A stretch of 64,000 nucleotides of DNA from Pseudomonas sp. P8_241 (GCF_034008315.1 NZ_CP125377.1:1252001-1316000); one strand, 5' to 3'; positions 11,038 to 20,794 are shown, counted from the first letter of the stretch. Notes: generated by a model not told the origin, from the letters alone. Numbers and translations: made by a program.

Positions 11038-12615
11038 ATGGCCCTCGACATTCACGCCCACCGCATCCTGATCCTCGACTTCGGTTCCCAGTACACCCAG
11101 CTGATCGCCCGCCGCGTGCGTGAAATCGGCGTGTACTGCGAACTGCACCCGTTCGACATGGACGAAGATGCGATCCGCGAGTTCGCTCCTAAAGGCGTCA
11201 TCCTCGCTGGCGGCCCGGAGTCGGTTCACGAAGCCAACAGCCCGCGCTGCCCGCAAGCTGTTTTCGATCTGGGCGTGCCGGTCTTCGGTATCTGCTACGG
11301 CATGCAGACCATGGCCGAGCAACTGGGTGGCAAGGTTGAAGGTTCCGAGCTGCGTGAGTTCGGTTATGCCCGCGTTGACGTGGTCGGCAAGAGCCGCCTG
11401 CTCGACGGCATCGAAGACCACATCGACGCCGATGGCCTGTTCGGTCTCGACGTGTGGATGAGCCACGGCGACAAAGTTACCCGCATGCCGGAAGACTTCC
11501 ACGTCCTGGCCAGCACCCCGAGCTGCCCGATTGCCGGTATGTTCAACGATGCTCGCGGCTACTACGGCGTGCAGTTCCACCCGGAAGTGACCCACACCAA
11601 GCAGGGTGGTCGCATCCTGTCGCGCTTCATCCTCGACATCTGCGGCTGCGAAGCCCTGTGGACGCCATCGAAGATTGCTGAAGACGCCATCGCCCAGGTT
11701 CGCGCCCAGGTCGGCACCGACAACGTCCTGCTCGGCCTGTCCGGCGGCGTGGACTCGTCCGTGGTTGCCGCGCTGCTGCACAAGGCCATCGGCGACCAGC
11801 TGACCTGCGTGTTCGTCGACAACGGCCTGCTGCGCCTGCACGAAGGCGAGCAAGTGATGGCCATGTTCGCCGAGAACATGGGCGTCAAGGTGATCCGCGC
11901 CAATGCTGAAGAGCAGTTCCTGAACAACCTGGCCGGCGAAGCCGACCCGGAGAAGAAGCGCAAGATCATCGGCCGCACCTTCATCGACGTGTTCGATGCC
12001 CAGTCCAACAAACTGGACAACATCAAATACCTGGCCCAGGGCACCATCTACCCGGACGTGATCGAGTCGGCTGGCGCGAAAAGCGGCAAGGCCCACGTGA
12101 TCAAGTCGCACCACAACGTGGGCGGCCTGCCGGAAGAAATGAACCTGAAACTGGTCGAGCCACTGCGCGAACTGTTCAAGGACGAAGTCCGTCGTCTGGG
12201 CCTGGAACTGGGCCTGCCGTACGACATGGTCTACCGTCACCCGTTCCCGGGCCCGGGCCTGGGTGTGCGCATCCTCGGTGAAGTGAAGAAGGAATACGCC
12301 GACCTGCTGCGTCGTGCCGACCACATCTTCATCGAAGAACTGCGCAAGGCCGACTGGTACCACAAGGTCAGCCAGGCATTCGTGGTGTTCCAGCCGGTGA
12401 AATCGGTGGGCGTGGTCGGCGATGGCCGTCGTTACGCCTGGGTCGTGGCACTGCGTGCCGTTGAAACCATCGACTTCATGACTGCTCGTTGGGCACACCT
12501 GCCTTACGAACTGCTGGAAACCGTTTCTGGCCGCATCATCAATGAAATCGAAGGCATCTCCCGCGTTACTTACGACGTGTCGAGCAAGCCGCCAGCGACG
12601 ATTGAGTGGGAGTGA
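11038..12615 (+). CDS. guaA: GMP synthase (glutamine-hydrolysing)
   Basis: 525 residues, the standard length. It converts XMP, ATP and glutamine to GMP. The N-terminal class I glutamine amidotransferase domain shows [19 protein letters not shown], the nucleophile in [10 protein letters not shown], and [11 protein letters not shown]. The ATP pyrophosphatase domain has the P-loop [10 protein letters not shown], and the C-terminal dimerisation domain ends with [15 protein letters not shown]. The gene is transcribed with guaB, and a bidirectional terminator separates it from the convergent toxin-like gene. Confidence 0.98.
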   Translation: MALDIHAHRILILDFGSQYTQLIARRVREIGVYCELHPFDMDEDAIREFAPKGVILAGGPESVHEANSPRCPQAVFDLGVPVFGICYGMQTMAEQLGGKVEGSELREFGYARVDVVGKSRLLDGIEDHIDADGLFGLDVWMSHGDKVTRMPEDFHVLASTPSCPIAGMFNDARGYYGVQFHPEVTHTKQGGRILSRFILDICGCEALWTPSKIAEDAIAQVRAQVGTDNVLLGLSGGVDSSVVAALLHKAIGDQLTCVFVDNGLLRLHEGEQVMAMFAENMGVKVIRANAEEQFLNNLAGEADPEKKRKIIGRTFIDVFDAQSNKLDNIKYLAQGTIYPDVIESAGAKSGKAHVIKSHHNVGGLPEEMNLKLVEPLRELFKDEVRRLGLELGLPYDMVYRHPFPGPGLGVRILGEVKKEYADLLRRADHIFIEELRKADWYHKVSQAFVVFQPVKSVGVVGDGRRYAWVVALRAVETIDFMTARWAHLPYELLETVSGRIINEIEGISRVTYDVSSKPPATIEWE

Positions 12616-12660
12616 TCCCCTGACATGACCGGAACCGCCTCAATTCGGCTCCGGTTCCAG

Positions 12661-12697
12661 TAAAAGGCTCCTGAGCGTAACGCCAGGAGCCTTTTTA
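12661..12697. terminator. Bidirectional terminator between guaA and the toxin-like gene
   Basis: AAAAGGCTCCTG and CAGGAGCCTTTTT form a 12-bp stem around AGCGTAACGC. With A-rich and T-rich sides it can stop both convergent genes; the reverse gene ends at 12702. Confidence 0.9.
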
Positions 12698-12701
12698 CGT
12701 T

Positions 12702-15656
12702 TCAGGGCACGCGTACGCGAGTCATGCCCATCCGATCAAGGGCATTGACCAGCTCCTGGAAGGTGCTGAAGTGTTGGTGATTGATGTCCCATGTGGGGCG
12801 TTTCACCCAGTAACCTGTGCTGTCATAGTTGATCGGGGTGCGCTCCAGCGCGCCGGCTCGGCTGCGGTGAATCAGCTCGAAGCGGCTACCGGCTTTCTCG
12901 ACGGTGATCATGCCGGGTTTCGTCAGGGCGGCATTCAATGCCTGCTCCCTGAGCAATGCGGGCGGCAGCTGTATTTGCAGGCGCAAATCGTTTTTGACCG
13001 AGCTGGCCTGGAACGTTTCTGGATCAGTTGCAACTCTTCCCGGATCCACTTCAATCCGGGTGGCCTGACCTGCTTCAGCGCTCTCGACACGTACACCGAT
13101 GCCGCCTTCCAGTTCACTGACTCCGGCAACGCCGTTCCAGGTGTTGGCATGGCTTTCTCCAACCAGTGCTACCCAGCGATGGGGACCCTTGGCAACTTGG
13201 TCGGCATCAATCACGGTTTTTGCAAAGTAGTTCATCATTTCTTGCCGGTAGGTACTGGAAGCACCTGTTATCCCTTTTGACTGGTAGCTGGCGGCGCAGT
13301 CGATGGCTTGTATTCGAATGTGGTTTTTCTGTGCAGCCTTGACCACCTCCAGAAAGTTGTACTGGCCGGTAGGGTCGGTACCGTGCCCCTGATCAAGTTG
13401 CTTGAGATAACTTTCCAGATCCTCGGACATGGCTCCACCTTTGTTGAAGATATCCAGGTCGGCTTGGTGGAAATCAGTGAGCAAGTGCTCCATGTAAAGG
13501 GTCTTGACCTCTTGTTTGGCGAGCACTTCCATGTTCTCGATCAGCAACTGCTTGCTGCCGACACTGGCATGCTGTTCGCCGATCACCAGGTTGGGGGTCT
13601 TCTTGAAGAGGGTCTTTATAATGTCCTTTGTCTTGTTGACGGAGCCGAACGTCGGGACGGTAGGGCGTGCAGCCAAGGGTGGGTTGGCGTAAAACGCGTG
13701 TGCATCACGGTACAAGGTGCGTCGTAGCTCCTTGAACTGGCCCATTGCGTTTTCCGGGTTAGCCAGGTTGACGAACTGATCATCCAGTGGGCGACCACCA
13801 ATTTTGTTGCTTCCGAGCGACTTGAGTTCCTCGCGTAATTCCACCGGCACATCGTAAGCTGTTGAAACACTTGGCGTTTCAGGTAGGGGTGCTGGAGCGC
13901 GTCCCCAAGGTCGTGCGCCGAAAATTTTCCCGCCACCTTTCAACCCGAGACGGGTCAGAGCCTCCCATTCACCCTCGGCATTCAGGCGAACAGGTACGCT
14001 GCGGTAAAACGAATAAGGGTTGGCGGGATCGATGATGGCCCAGGTTTTCATTTCCTTGACGTAACGAACCAGGTAATACGCATCATCGATTTCGATGTAG
14101 TTGCCGCCGCTCGGTGGCTGGTAGATGTTGCGGTACATGCCTTCATTGCTGATTGGTTCAAGGCCATCGAGTATTTCATTGGTCTCAAAGGGGGCAAGCA
14201 GGTTTTCCCCTTCCTGGACGTAGGTCCTGCCAGGGGCGAGTTCGGCGATTTTGGGTACTGTGCCTACAGGTTGTTCCACCTTCGTGGCGAGATTCTCTTG
14301 AGGTGTGAACACTTCTTTCGCGCTCCCGACTTCCGTCAGCTCGACTGCGCCCTTAAGTGCCAGCAGATTGAAAAGCGTATCGATTGTGCTGACGATGATG
14401 CCAATGACTCCACTCTTGCGATCCTTTGCATCGATGCCGTTGATGGCTTGATCGATGTTCAAGCCAATGCTGGCCAGACCGGCCCCGACAGCGGCAAGGG
14501 CGGCAGGCCAGCCTATAACGGCCATGGGCCCGAACAACCGCGAAAAAGTCGTCAGATAACCGATCCACATCTGTTCCCGCAGATCCCCGTTCGAGCGCAG
14601 CGATAGCGCCGCGTCGTCTGCCATGCGCTCCTTGACCTGATCTCGCAACCAGGTGAAAGGGTCACTATCCAGAACGCCGTGCTCCGTATCGAAAAGACTG
14701 TGATCGTATTTGCCCCACGTCACGAAGAGCAGGTCGATCATATTGTTCAAGCCCACTTCGTCACCTTTCGGCTTTTGGGCCCACAATGGGAAGTGGCTCA
14801 TGAACCGCGCACGGTTATCAGCGTGGTTGGTCTGACACAACAGCCACCAATGCAGGTCATAGGGGCTTTCAAAGACATGGAAAGCGTCCAGCTCTCCCGG
14901 GGTGTAAAGAATCTGGCAGCCGTTTTGATCGACGACCCGCAGAATATCGGTCGACATGTAACCACCGATATGGAGGGGGGCGACGCGCAACTTTTCGATG
15001 GGCGAGTTCTCGGTCTTGAGCATGTCCAGTGTCACGGGCCATGAAAGAGTCCGTGCCACGGCCATGAGCACGGTCTTGAGGTTTTCGTTGCTCAGTCGCG
15101 AGCTGTCATGCTCCTCCAGCGCCTTGGCAATGAAATTGAGTTTGGCCAGGGTTCGGTAATCGTCCGAATGACGGCTCCAGAAACGCTCCATTTTTTCCAG
15201 GTAGAGCTCACTGAAATTGATGCGCCACAGATCCTTGATCACTTGGCTTGGATACATCCGGACTTCATTGGTTTCGTTGTAAATCGTTGCTGAGGCGTCC
15301 TGGCTGTAAAAGCCTCCATCTCCGTCCAGAAGATCAGCGTTGTCCTGGTCATGCAACCGGAAGCGCTGGATCACCAGTTGTGGCAATGTCAGCGATTCGA
15401 TGGGCTTGGGGTAGTGCTCCCAACCCAGAAACGCTTGCGCACTACTGGCCGAAGTGTTTTCGAAACGGTGCCACCAGACGTGATCCGGGTCGATGTTCTT
15501 GATCCCGTATTTATCGAGGATCTTCTGCGCTTCGTTTCGCGCCATCTCATGCATGTCGGGACAAGCCTCGACAAAGGGGGACACAAGGTCTTTAAGTAAC
15601 AGTTCGTCTTCTGCCGAGGGCAATACACTTGCCGTCTCTGTGTCAGATGTTTTCAT
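12702..15656 (-). CDS. Large toxin-like protein: dermonecrotic-toxin-type N-terminus plus Tiki/ChaN/EreA-like C-terminal domain
   Basis: 984 residues, with AAGGATGAG just upstream of the start. There is no signal peptide. Residues about 1-400 resemble the N-terminal region of Pseudomonas dermonecrotic-toxin-like proteins (DUF6543 type), including the strand ILYTPGELDAFHVF and an aromatic cluster YDLHWWLLCQ. A hydrophobic helical region follows (about 385-455: FGPMAVIGWPAALAAVGAGL, then GVIGIIVSTIDTLFNLLAL), as in toxins that insert in membranes. The C-terminal domain carries GEQH (693-696), YMEH (721-724) and VGESH (832-836). This His/Glu pattern is shared by the Tiki/ChaN/EreA superfamily and the C2 region of Pasteurella multocida toxin. 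Target and export route are unknown. The toxin role is inferred. Confidence 0.75.
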   Translation of the reverse strand: MKTSDTETASVLPSAEDELLLKDLVSPFVEACPDMHEMARNEAQKILDKYGIKNIDPDHVWWHRFENTSASSAQAFLGWEHYPKPIESLTLPQLVIQRFRLHDQDNADLLDGDGGFYSQDASATIYNETNEVRMYPSQVIKDLWRINFSELYLEKMERFWSRHSDDYRTLAKLNFIAKALEEHDSSRLSNENLKTVLMAVARTLSWPVTLDMLKTENSPIEKLRVAPLHIGGYMSTDILRVVDQNGCQILYTPGELDAFHVFESPYDLHWWLLCQTNHADNRARFMSHFPLWAQKPKGDEVGLNNMIDLLFVTWGKYDHSLFDTEHGVLDSDPFTWLRDQVKERMADDAALSLRSNGDLREQMWIGYLTTFSRLFGPMAVIGWPAALAAVGAGLASIGLNIDQAINGIDAKDRKSGVIGIIVSTIDTLFNLLALKGAVELTEVGSAKEVFTPQENLATKVEQPVGTVPKIAELAPGRTYVQEGENLLAPFETNEILDGLEPISNEGMYRNIYQPPSGGNYIEIDDAYYLVRYVKEMKTWAIIDPANPYSFYRSVPVRLNAEGEWEALTRLGLKGGGKIFGARPWGRAPAPLPETPSVSTAYDVPVELREELKSLGSNKIGGRPLDDQFVNLANPENAMGQFKELRRTLYRDAHAFYANPPLAARPTVPTFGSVNKTKDIIKTLFKKTPNLVIGEQHASVGSKQLLIENMEVLAKQEVKTLYMEHLLTDFHQADLDIFNKGGAMSEDLESYLKQLDQGHGTDPTGQYNFLEVVKAAQKNHIRIQAIDCAASYQSKGITGASSTYRQEMMNYFAKTVIDADQVAKGPHRWVALVGESHANTWNGVAGVSELEGGIGVRVESAEAGQATRIEVDPGRVATDPETFQASSVKNDLRLQIQLPPALLREQALNAALTKPGMITVEKAGSRFELIHRSRAGALERTPINYDSTGYWVKRPTWDINHQHFSTFQELVNALDRMGMTRVRVP

Positions 15657-15972
15657 TTCTCATCCTTGAGATTTTTGCTGAGTAAGGGATCGCACTATGA
15701 GCGAGTCGGAGCAATGGAATATGTAGGCCGACTGTGATTAGGGGGGCTGGGATTTTTGGATAATTGTTGTAGGAAAACACTACACATCCTTCAGCTGAAA
15801 GCCGTTGCCCGTCGGCGACCTGCTCCATTGAAACAGCTGACTGTTTCATCGCCCAGCGGTGACTTGCCTGCGTCCTATTGTCTCCAGGTCTTATCGTTTC
15901 GCAGTTGCAGGTGTATCGTATTCGCCTTTTGCAGGCAGCGAGCCTGTCGTTTTCAGTGAGGTAGTTGAGTTC
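15657..15972. other. Divergent intergenic region with an 8-bp palindromic site
   Basis: A 316-bp gap between the toxin-like gene and the multicopper oxidase. It holds TGAAACAG (15829-15836), CTGA and CTGTTTCA (15841-15848), a perfect inverted repeat that could be an operator. No convincing small gene was seen; the open frames here lack a ribosome-binding site and family features. Confidence 0.45.
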
Positions 15973-17349
15973 ATGTCCTTTACCCGTCGACAAATACTCG
16001 GTGGTCTGGCCGGTCTTGTGGTGGTTGGCGTGGGGGCGGGTGGCGCGTCGCGTTACTGGCTGGGCAAAAGGGCCGACGCCGAGGCGGGTCACGACTACGA
16101 GCTGATCGCGGCGCCGCTGGACGTCGAATTGGTGGCCGGGTACAAGACCCAGGCCTGGGCCTTTGGCCCATCGGCGCCGGGCACCGAGTTACGTGTGCGC
16201 CAGGGTGAATGGCTGCGGGTGCGGTTCATCAATCACCTGCCAGTTGCGACCACCATCCACTGGCATGGCATTCGCCTGCCGCTGGAAATGGACGGGGTGC
16301 CTTACGTGTCGCAATTGCCGGTGTTGCCGGGTGAGTACTTCGACTACAAATTCCGCGTGCCGGATGCTGGCAGCTATTGGTATCACCCACACGTGAACAG
16401 CAGTGAAGAGCTCGGCCGTGGACTGGTGGGCCCGTTGATCATCGAAGAGCGCGAACCGACCGGTTTCAAGTACGAAAAAACCTTGAGCCTCAAGAGTTGG
16501 CATGTCGACGAGGTGGGCAATTTCGGCGAGTTCAGCATTCCACGGGAAGCGGCGCGTGGCGGAACGGCGGGGCGCCTGTCGACGATCAATGGCGTCCCGC
16601 AAGCGGTGATCGATTTGCCGGCCGGACAAATTACCCGTGTACGCCTGCTCAACCTCGATAACACCCTGACCTATCGTCTGAACATTCCCGGCGTCGAAGC
16701 GCAGATCTACGCGCTCGATGGCAATCCGATCGAACCGCGTCCGCTCGGCAAGGAATACTGGCTGGGCCCCGGCATGCGTATTTGCCTGGCGATCAAGGCC
16801 CCGCCAGCTGGTGAAGAATTGTCGTTGCGCAACGGTCCGGTACGTCTTGGGACCTTCCGTTCGGTGGCCAATACTGAAGCGCCGCCGCAATGGCCACCGG
16901 CGCTGCCGGCCAACCCGATTTCCGAGCCGGACCTGGCCAATGCCACCAAACTCAACTTCAATTTCGAATGGGTCGGTTCGGTGTCGGTCAACGTCGACAA
17001 CGGCAAGCCACCCAGCCTGTGGCAGATCAACGGCAAGGCCTGGGACATCACCGACAAGACCTGCGCCGACCGCCCGATTGCCAAACTTGAGAAGGGCAAG
17101 AGCTACATTTTCGAACTGAAGAACATGACTCAGTACCAGCATCCGATTCACCTGCACGGCATGAGTTTCAAGGTGATCGCCTCGAACCGGCACAAGGTCA
17201 TCCCGTACTTCACCGACACTTACCTGCTGGGCAAGAACGAGCGCGCACAGGTGGCGCTGGTGGCGGATAACCCCGGGGTGTGGATGTTTCACTGCCACGT
17301 GATCGATCACATGGAAACCGGCCTGATGGCCGCTATCGAGGTGGCGTGA
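15973..17349 (+). CDS. Tat-exported multicopper oxidase
   Basis: 458 residues. The start at 15973 places a twin-arginine signal (FTRRQILGGLAGLVVVG) at the N-terminus. The three cupredoxin domains carry all expected copper ligands: TIHWHGIRLP (about residue 95), YWYHPHVNS, HPIHLHGMSF, and HCHVIDHMETGL with the type 1 copper Cys-His and axial Met. The protein resembles periplasmic laccase-like oxidases such as CueO or CopA, but lacks an obvious Met-rich insert, so a copper-detoxification role is unproven. Its TGA overlaps the tadA ATG by one base, giving an odd translational pairing with a tRNA-editing gene. Confidence 0.93.
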   Translation: MSFTRRQILGGLAGLVVVGVGAGGASRYWLGKRADAEAGHDYELIAAPLDVELVAGYKTQAWAFGPSAPGTELRVRQGEWLRVRFINHLPVATTIHWHGIRLPLEMDGVPYVSQLPVLPGEYFDYKFRVPDAGSYWYHPHVNSSEELGRGLVGPLIIEEREPTGFKYEKTLSLKSWHVDEVGNFGEFSIPREAARGGTAGRLSTINGVPQAVIDLPAGQITRVRLLNLDNTLTYRLNIPGVEAQIYALDGNPIEPRPLGKEYWLGPGMRICLAIKAPPAGEELSLRNGPVRLGTFRSVANTEAPPQWPPALPANPISEPDLANATKLNFNFEWVGSVSVNVDNGKPPSLWQINGKAWDITDKTCADRPIAKLEKGKSYIFELKNMTQYQHPIHLHGMSFKVIASNRHKVIPYFTDTYLLGKNERAQVALVADNPGVWMFHCHVIDHMETGLMAAIEVA

Positions 17350-17846
17350 TGCGTCAGATTCGTCCCACCGCGATCATCGACCGCAGCCGTGATCGCGATT
17401 TCATGCGCGAAGCGCTGGCACTGGCCGCTCAAGGTGCTGTCTTGGGTGAAGTACCGGTGGGCGCCGTACTGGTGCAGGACGGAGAAATCATCGGTCGCGG
17501 CTTCAACTGTCCGATCACTGGCAGCGACCCGAGCGCCCATGCCGAGATGGTCGCGATCCGTGCCGCCGCCCAGGCTGTGAGCAACTATCGGCTGCCGGGC
17601 AGTACGCTGTACGTCACGCTCGAACCGTGCAGCATGTGCGCCGGGCTGATCGTGCATTCGCGGATTGCGCGGGTGGTGTATGGCGCGCTGGAGCCCAAAG
17701 CGGGGATTGTGCAGAGCCAGGGCCAGTTCTTTGCCCAGGGCTTCTTGAATCACCGGGTGTTGTATGAAGGCGGGGTGTTGGCGGAAGAGTGCGGGGCGGT
17801 GTTGAGCGAGTTCTTCAAGGCCCGCCGCGCGAAACCTACAGACTAA
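17349..17846 (+). CDS. tadA: tRNA-specific adenosine deaminase
   Basis: 165 residues from the ATG at 17349, which shares one base with the TGA of the oxidase gene; GAGGTG within the oxidase end serves as ribosome-binding site. It deaminates A34 to inosine in tRNA-Arg(ACG). Zinc-binding motifs HAEMVAIR and PCSMCAG are intact, with the catalytic Glu in HAE. The family region SRIARVVYGALEPKAG is also present. The upstream longer frame is only the end of the oxidase in another phase. Confidence 0.96.
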   Translation: MRQIRPTAIIDRSRDRDFMREALALAAQGAVLGEVPVGAVLVQDGEIIGRGFNCPITGSDPSAHAEMVAIRAAAQAVSNYRLPGSTLYVTLEPCSMCAGLIVHSRIARVVYGALEPKAGIVQSQGQFFAQGFLNHRVLYEGGVLAEECGAVLSEFFKARRAKPTD

Positions 17847-17857
17847 ACACCGCCCTC

Positions 17858-17885
17858 TGTAGGAGCTGGCAAGCCAGCTCCTACA
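17858..17885. repeat. Single REP palindrome
   Basis: TGTAGGAGCTGGC (17858-17870), AA, then GCCAGCTCCTACA (17873-17885), a perfect 13-bp hairpin between the convergent tadA and cmoB genes. Confidence 0.85.
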
Positions 17886-17897
17886 GGTGTTTGTGGA

Positions 17898-18854
17898 TCA
17901 TTTCTTCGCGACAATCACCGCCCGCATCGGCGCCGGCAATCCTTCAATGGTCTTGCTGTGATCCTCGGGATCAAGGAAGTCGCTCAACGACTGATACTTC
18001 ATCCACTCCGTGCCGCGCTGTTCCTCGATAGTGGTGGTGCTGACGTCCACACACTTCACGTCCGTGAACCCGGCACGACGCAGCCACAATTCCAGCGCCG
18101 GAACTGACGGCAAGAACCACACGTTGCGCATTTGCGCGTAACGGTCCTCCGGTACCAGCACCTGCTGCTGATCGCCTTCGATCACCAGCGTCTCCAGTAC
18201 CAGTTCACCGCCCTTGACCAGGCAATCCTTCAGCGCCAGCAAATGTTCGATCGGCGAGCGGCGGTGATAGAACACGCCCATCGAGAACACCGTGTCGAAC
18301 CCTTCGAGGTTTGGCGGCAGGTCTTCGAACGGGAAGGGCAGGTGCCAGGCGTTTGGCTCTGACAAGTAGCGCTGCACCGCCTGGAACTGACAGAAAAACA
18401 ACCAGTTCGGGTCAACGCCGATCACGCTGTCGGCACCGGCGCCGAGCATGCGCCACATGTAATAACCGTTGCCGCACCCGACGTCGAGGATGCGCTTGCC
18501 CTTCAAATCCAGATGCGGTGCAACCCGCGACCATTTCCAGTCCGAACGCCATTCGGTGTCGACATGCACACCGAACAGGTCAAACGGCCCCTTGCGCCAC
18601 GGCGACAGGCCCATCAGGGCGGTGCGCATTTGTGCGCGAGTAGCGTCGTCGCAATCGGTGTCGAGCTTCAAGCCGTTGAGCAGATCGATTTCGCTCGGCT
18701 GGATCTTCGGCAAGGCGTCCAGAGCGCTCTGCCAGCGCTCCAGGTCGCCGTGACCCTTCTCCATTTTCTTGTCGAGTTGCGCTTGCAGGCTGTTGGCCCA
18801 TTCGGCCAGAGGAGAACCGGCCAGACGGCGGGCAAGTGGGGACAGATCAATCAT
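17898..18854 (-). CDS. cmoB: tRNA U34 carboxymethyltransferase
   Basis: 318 residues. It transfers the carboxymethyl group of carboxy-SAM to 5-hydroxyuridine at tRNA position 34, giving cmo5U. It shows the class I methyltransferase fold: [28 protein letters not shown], and the family region [16 protein letters not shown]. The start overlaps the end of cmoA by four bases (18851-18854), so cmoA and cmoB form a coupled pair. The terminal stretch [20 protein letters not shown] is typical of the family. Confidence 0.97.
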   Translation of the reverse strand: MIDLSPLARRLAGSPLAEWANSLQAQLDKKMEKGHGDLERWQSALDALPKIQPSEIDLLNGLKLDTDCDDATRAQMRTALMGLSPWRKGPFDLFGVHVDTEWRSDWKWSRVAPHLDLKGKRILDVGCGNGYYMWRMLGAGADSVIGVDPNWLFFCQFQAVQRYLSEPNAWHLPFPFEDLPPNLEGFDTVFSMGVFYHRRSPIEHLLALKDCLVKGGELVLETLVIEGDQQQVLVPEDRYAQMRNVWFLPSVPALELWLRRAGFTDVKCVDVSTTTIEEQRGTEWMKYQSLSDFLDPEDHSKTIEGLPAPMRAVIVAKK

Positions 18855-19594
18855 GGCAAGGCAATCAACGAGGCAAAGTTAAGACACTGAAACCACGGCA
18901 CGACATTCGAGAACCCGGCGGCCAGCAGGCGCTCGCGGTGTTCTTCGAGGCTGTCGGGCTTCATGACGTTTTCGATGGCGCTGCGCTTCTGGGCAATTTC
19001 CAGTTCGCTGTAGCCGTTGGCACGTTTGAAGGCGATGTGCAGGTCGGTGAGCAGCGCATGCTCCTGCTCGTCTTCAAAACGCAGTTTTTCCGAGAGGATC
19101 AGCGCACCGCCGGGCAGCAGTGACTGACGGATGCGCGACAGCAATGCGGTACGCTGATCCGGGGCAATGAATTGCAGCGTGAAGTTCAACGCCACCACCG
19201 AGGCAGGCTGGAACTGCAGGGCGAGGATGTCGCCCTCGATCACTTCCACCGGCAGCAACTCCTGGAACATCGAATCCTGACCGTTGAGGTACTCACGGCA
19301 GCGCTCGACCATGGCGGTGGAGTTATCCACAGCGATGACGCGGCAACCGTCTGTGCGCACGTGGCGGCGCAAGGCCTGAGTCACTGCGCCAAGGGACGAG
19401 CCGAGGTCGTAGAGCACGCTGCCCGGCTGGGCGAACTGCGAGGCGAGCACGCCGAGGTTTTCCACGATAGTCGGATAGCCGGGGACCGAGCGCTTGATCA
19501 TGTCCGGGAATACCCGCACCACGTCCTCGTTGAAGGCGAAGTCAGGCACCTGGGCCAAAGGCTGGGCGAAAAGGCGATCGGATTCTTTGCTCAC
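18851..19594 (-). CDS. cmoA: Carboxy-S-adenosyl-L-methionine synthase
   Basis: 247 residues. It makes carboxy-SAM from SAM and prephenate, the cofactor used by CmoB. Motifs include [18 protein letters not shown] near the start, [12 protein letters not shown] as the nucleotide-binding loop, [11 protein letters not shown], and LNFTLQFI. It is the first gene of the cmoAB pair and overlaps cmoB by four bases. Confidence 0.97.
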   Translation of the reverse strand: MSKESDRLFAQPLAQVPDFAFNEDVVRVFPDMIKRSVPGYPTIVENLGVLASQFAQPGSVLYDLGSSLGAVTQALRRHVRTDGCRVIAVDNSTAMVERCREYLNGQDSMFQELLPVEVIEGDILALQFQPASVVALNFTLQFIAPDQRTALLSRIRQSLLPGGALILSEKLRFEDEQEHALLTDLHIAFKRANGYSELEIAQKRSAIENVMKPDSLEEHRERLLAAGFSNVVPWFQCLNFASLIALP

Positions 19595-19686
19595 GGCGGT
19601 TCCGGCGGTGTGGGTGAAAAGGCCGGCATTTTAGCCAAGTTGGCGCGCGGATGCGCGGATTGTCTGATAAAGCGCAGAATCAAAAT

Positions 19687-19752
19687 ATCGCAGCCTGCGG
19701 CAGCTCCTACATTGGAACCCCGATCCCCGTAGGAGCTGCCGCAGGCTGCGAT
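19687..19752. repeat. REP pair (GCAGCCTGCGGCAGCTCC family)
   Basis: Inverted 24-bp copies, 19687-19710 and 19729-19752. It lies just after the YhhN gene in its reading direction and could act as its terminator or a 3' stability element. Confidence 0.85.
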
Positions 19753-19757
19753 CTTTT

Positions 19758-20399
19758 TTATGCCGAATGCGTAGTTTTTCTGAAAGCCGAAGCGGTGATC
19801 CCCCACTGCCCCAACCAATAGCTGAGGATGATCACGTAAGGCGCGGCATCAAACGGCACCACAAACCGGCTGATGCCAATCACGCTGTCGGAAAACACAA
19901 ACGCCACCGCACCTGCAGCCGCCAGTAGCGCCGAACGTTTTGGTACATCGGTGCCGAGCCGGGCCAGTGCGCGCCAGAGCATGGCGCTGATCGCCAGGCC
20001 GTAGACAATCACCGGCACCAGCAATGGCCCCAGCCCATGGGAAATCAGAATCCCCAACAACACCGCACCGACGCCCAGGGCAATCATCAGCGGCAATAGC
20101 GCCACGCGCCGGCAATCGCTCAAGTAGGCTTTCAGATAAGCCAGGTGCGCGACCAGAAATGCCCCGAGGCCGAACACGAACAAATCCCCCGGCCATGCCA
20201 GCAGTACATCACCGAGCAGGGAGAAAATCAGTCCGAGACTGATCCAGCGTCGATACTCACCAGGCGGCGCATCGTGCAGCCAGCCGAGCAGGGCCAGCAC
20301 CGGCAAGGGTTTGACCAGCAGACAGAGCAACGAGGCATGCACGCTCAGGCCGTAAAGAAAGGTCACTGCGCCCATCAGCGCCAGAATCAGCCAGCCCAC
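19758..20399 (-). CDS. YhhN-family membrane protein (lysoplasmalogenase-like)
   Basis: 213 residues with seven to eight hydrophobic segments and the YhhN/TMEM86 features LKPLPVLAL-like KPLPVLALLGW, LGLIFSLLGDVLLAW, AHLAYLKAY and FVFSDSVIGISRF (acidic residues inside membrane segments). Eukaryotic and some bacterial members hydrolyse lysoplasmalogens; the bacterial role is not settled. The start is a GTG at 20399, only two bases after the stop of the chagasin-like gene upstream, so the two are very likely one operon. Confidence 0.88.
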   Translation of the reverse strand: MGWLILALMGAVTFLYGLSVHASLLCLLVKPLPVLALLGWLHDAPPGEYRRWISLGLIFSLLGDVLLAWPGDLFVFGLGAFLVAHLAYLKAYLSDCRRVALLPLMIALGVGAVLLGILISHGLGPLLVPVIVYGLAISAMLWRALARLGTDVPKRSALLAAAGAVAFVFSDSVIGISRFVVPFDAAPYVIILSYWLGQWGITASAFRKTTHSA

Positions 20400-20401
20400 G
20401 G

Positions 20402-20794
20402 TCAGTTGACCGAGATCGCGCAGTCAAAGATTTCTACCGGCAACACTTCCGGCGCCCACGGCTGTTGGGAGGTCAGGCGCAAGCGCCCGGTACCGGGAGT
20501 AAATGCCTGGAAGCGCCAGGTCGATACACCGGCAGCGCCCACGACGCCGGCATCTTCCGGGTTTCGGTAAACCTCTGGCCCCAATGCGCGGATCACACCA
20601 CCGGCTGAATCCTGGATGGCCCAGCGGTAACCCGTAGTGGGATTGCTCGGCAGGGTCAGGATCAGGTTTTGCCCGTTGCTGAGCTGCACCGGGCATTCGC
20701 TTTGTTTTTCCACCGTCACGTTGTGTGCAGGTTGCGTGGCGCATCCGGCCAGCAAGGCGAGGGTGAGGAGGATCGACAGGCGAGTGGGGGACAT
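20402..20794 (-). CDS. Chagasin-like (I42) cysteine-peptidase inhibitor, lipoprotein
   Basis: 130 residues from the start at 20794, chosen because it yields a clean lipoprotein signal with the lipobox LLAGC; the frame also has an ATG at 20818. The I42 inhibitor loops are visible: NPTTGYRW, GAAGVSTWRF, and QQPWAPE, corresponding to the BC, DE and FG loops of chagasin. The family inhibits papain-like cysteine peptidases. A lipid anchor suggests a periplasmic, outer-membrane position, possibly protecting from foreign proteases. The target peptidase is unknown; none is encoded in the window. Confidence 0.88.
   Translation of the reverse strand: MSPTRLSILLTLALLAGCATQPAHNVTVEKQSECPVQLSNGQNLILTLPSNPTTGYRWAIQDSAGGVIRALGPEVYRNPEDAGVVGAAGVSTWRFQAFTPGTGRLRLTSQQPWAPEVLPVEIFDCAISVN

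Noticed and set aside
10978..12498. A 506-codon open frame opposite guaA
   Set aside because: Shadow of guaA; guaA has every catalytic motif and the expected length.
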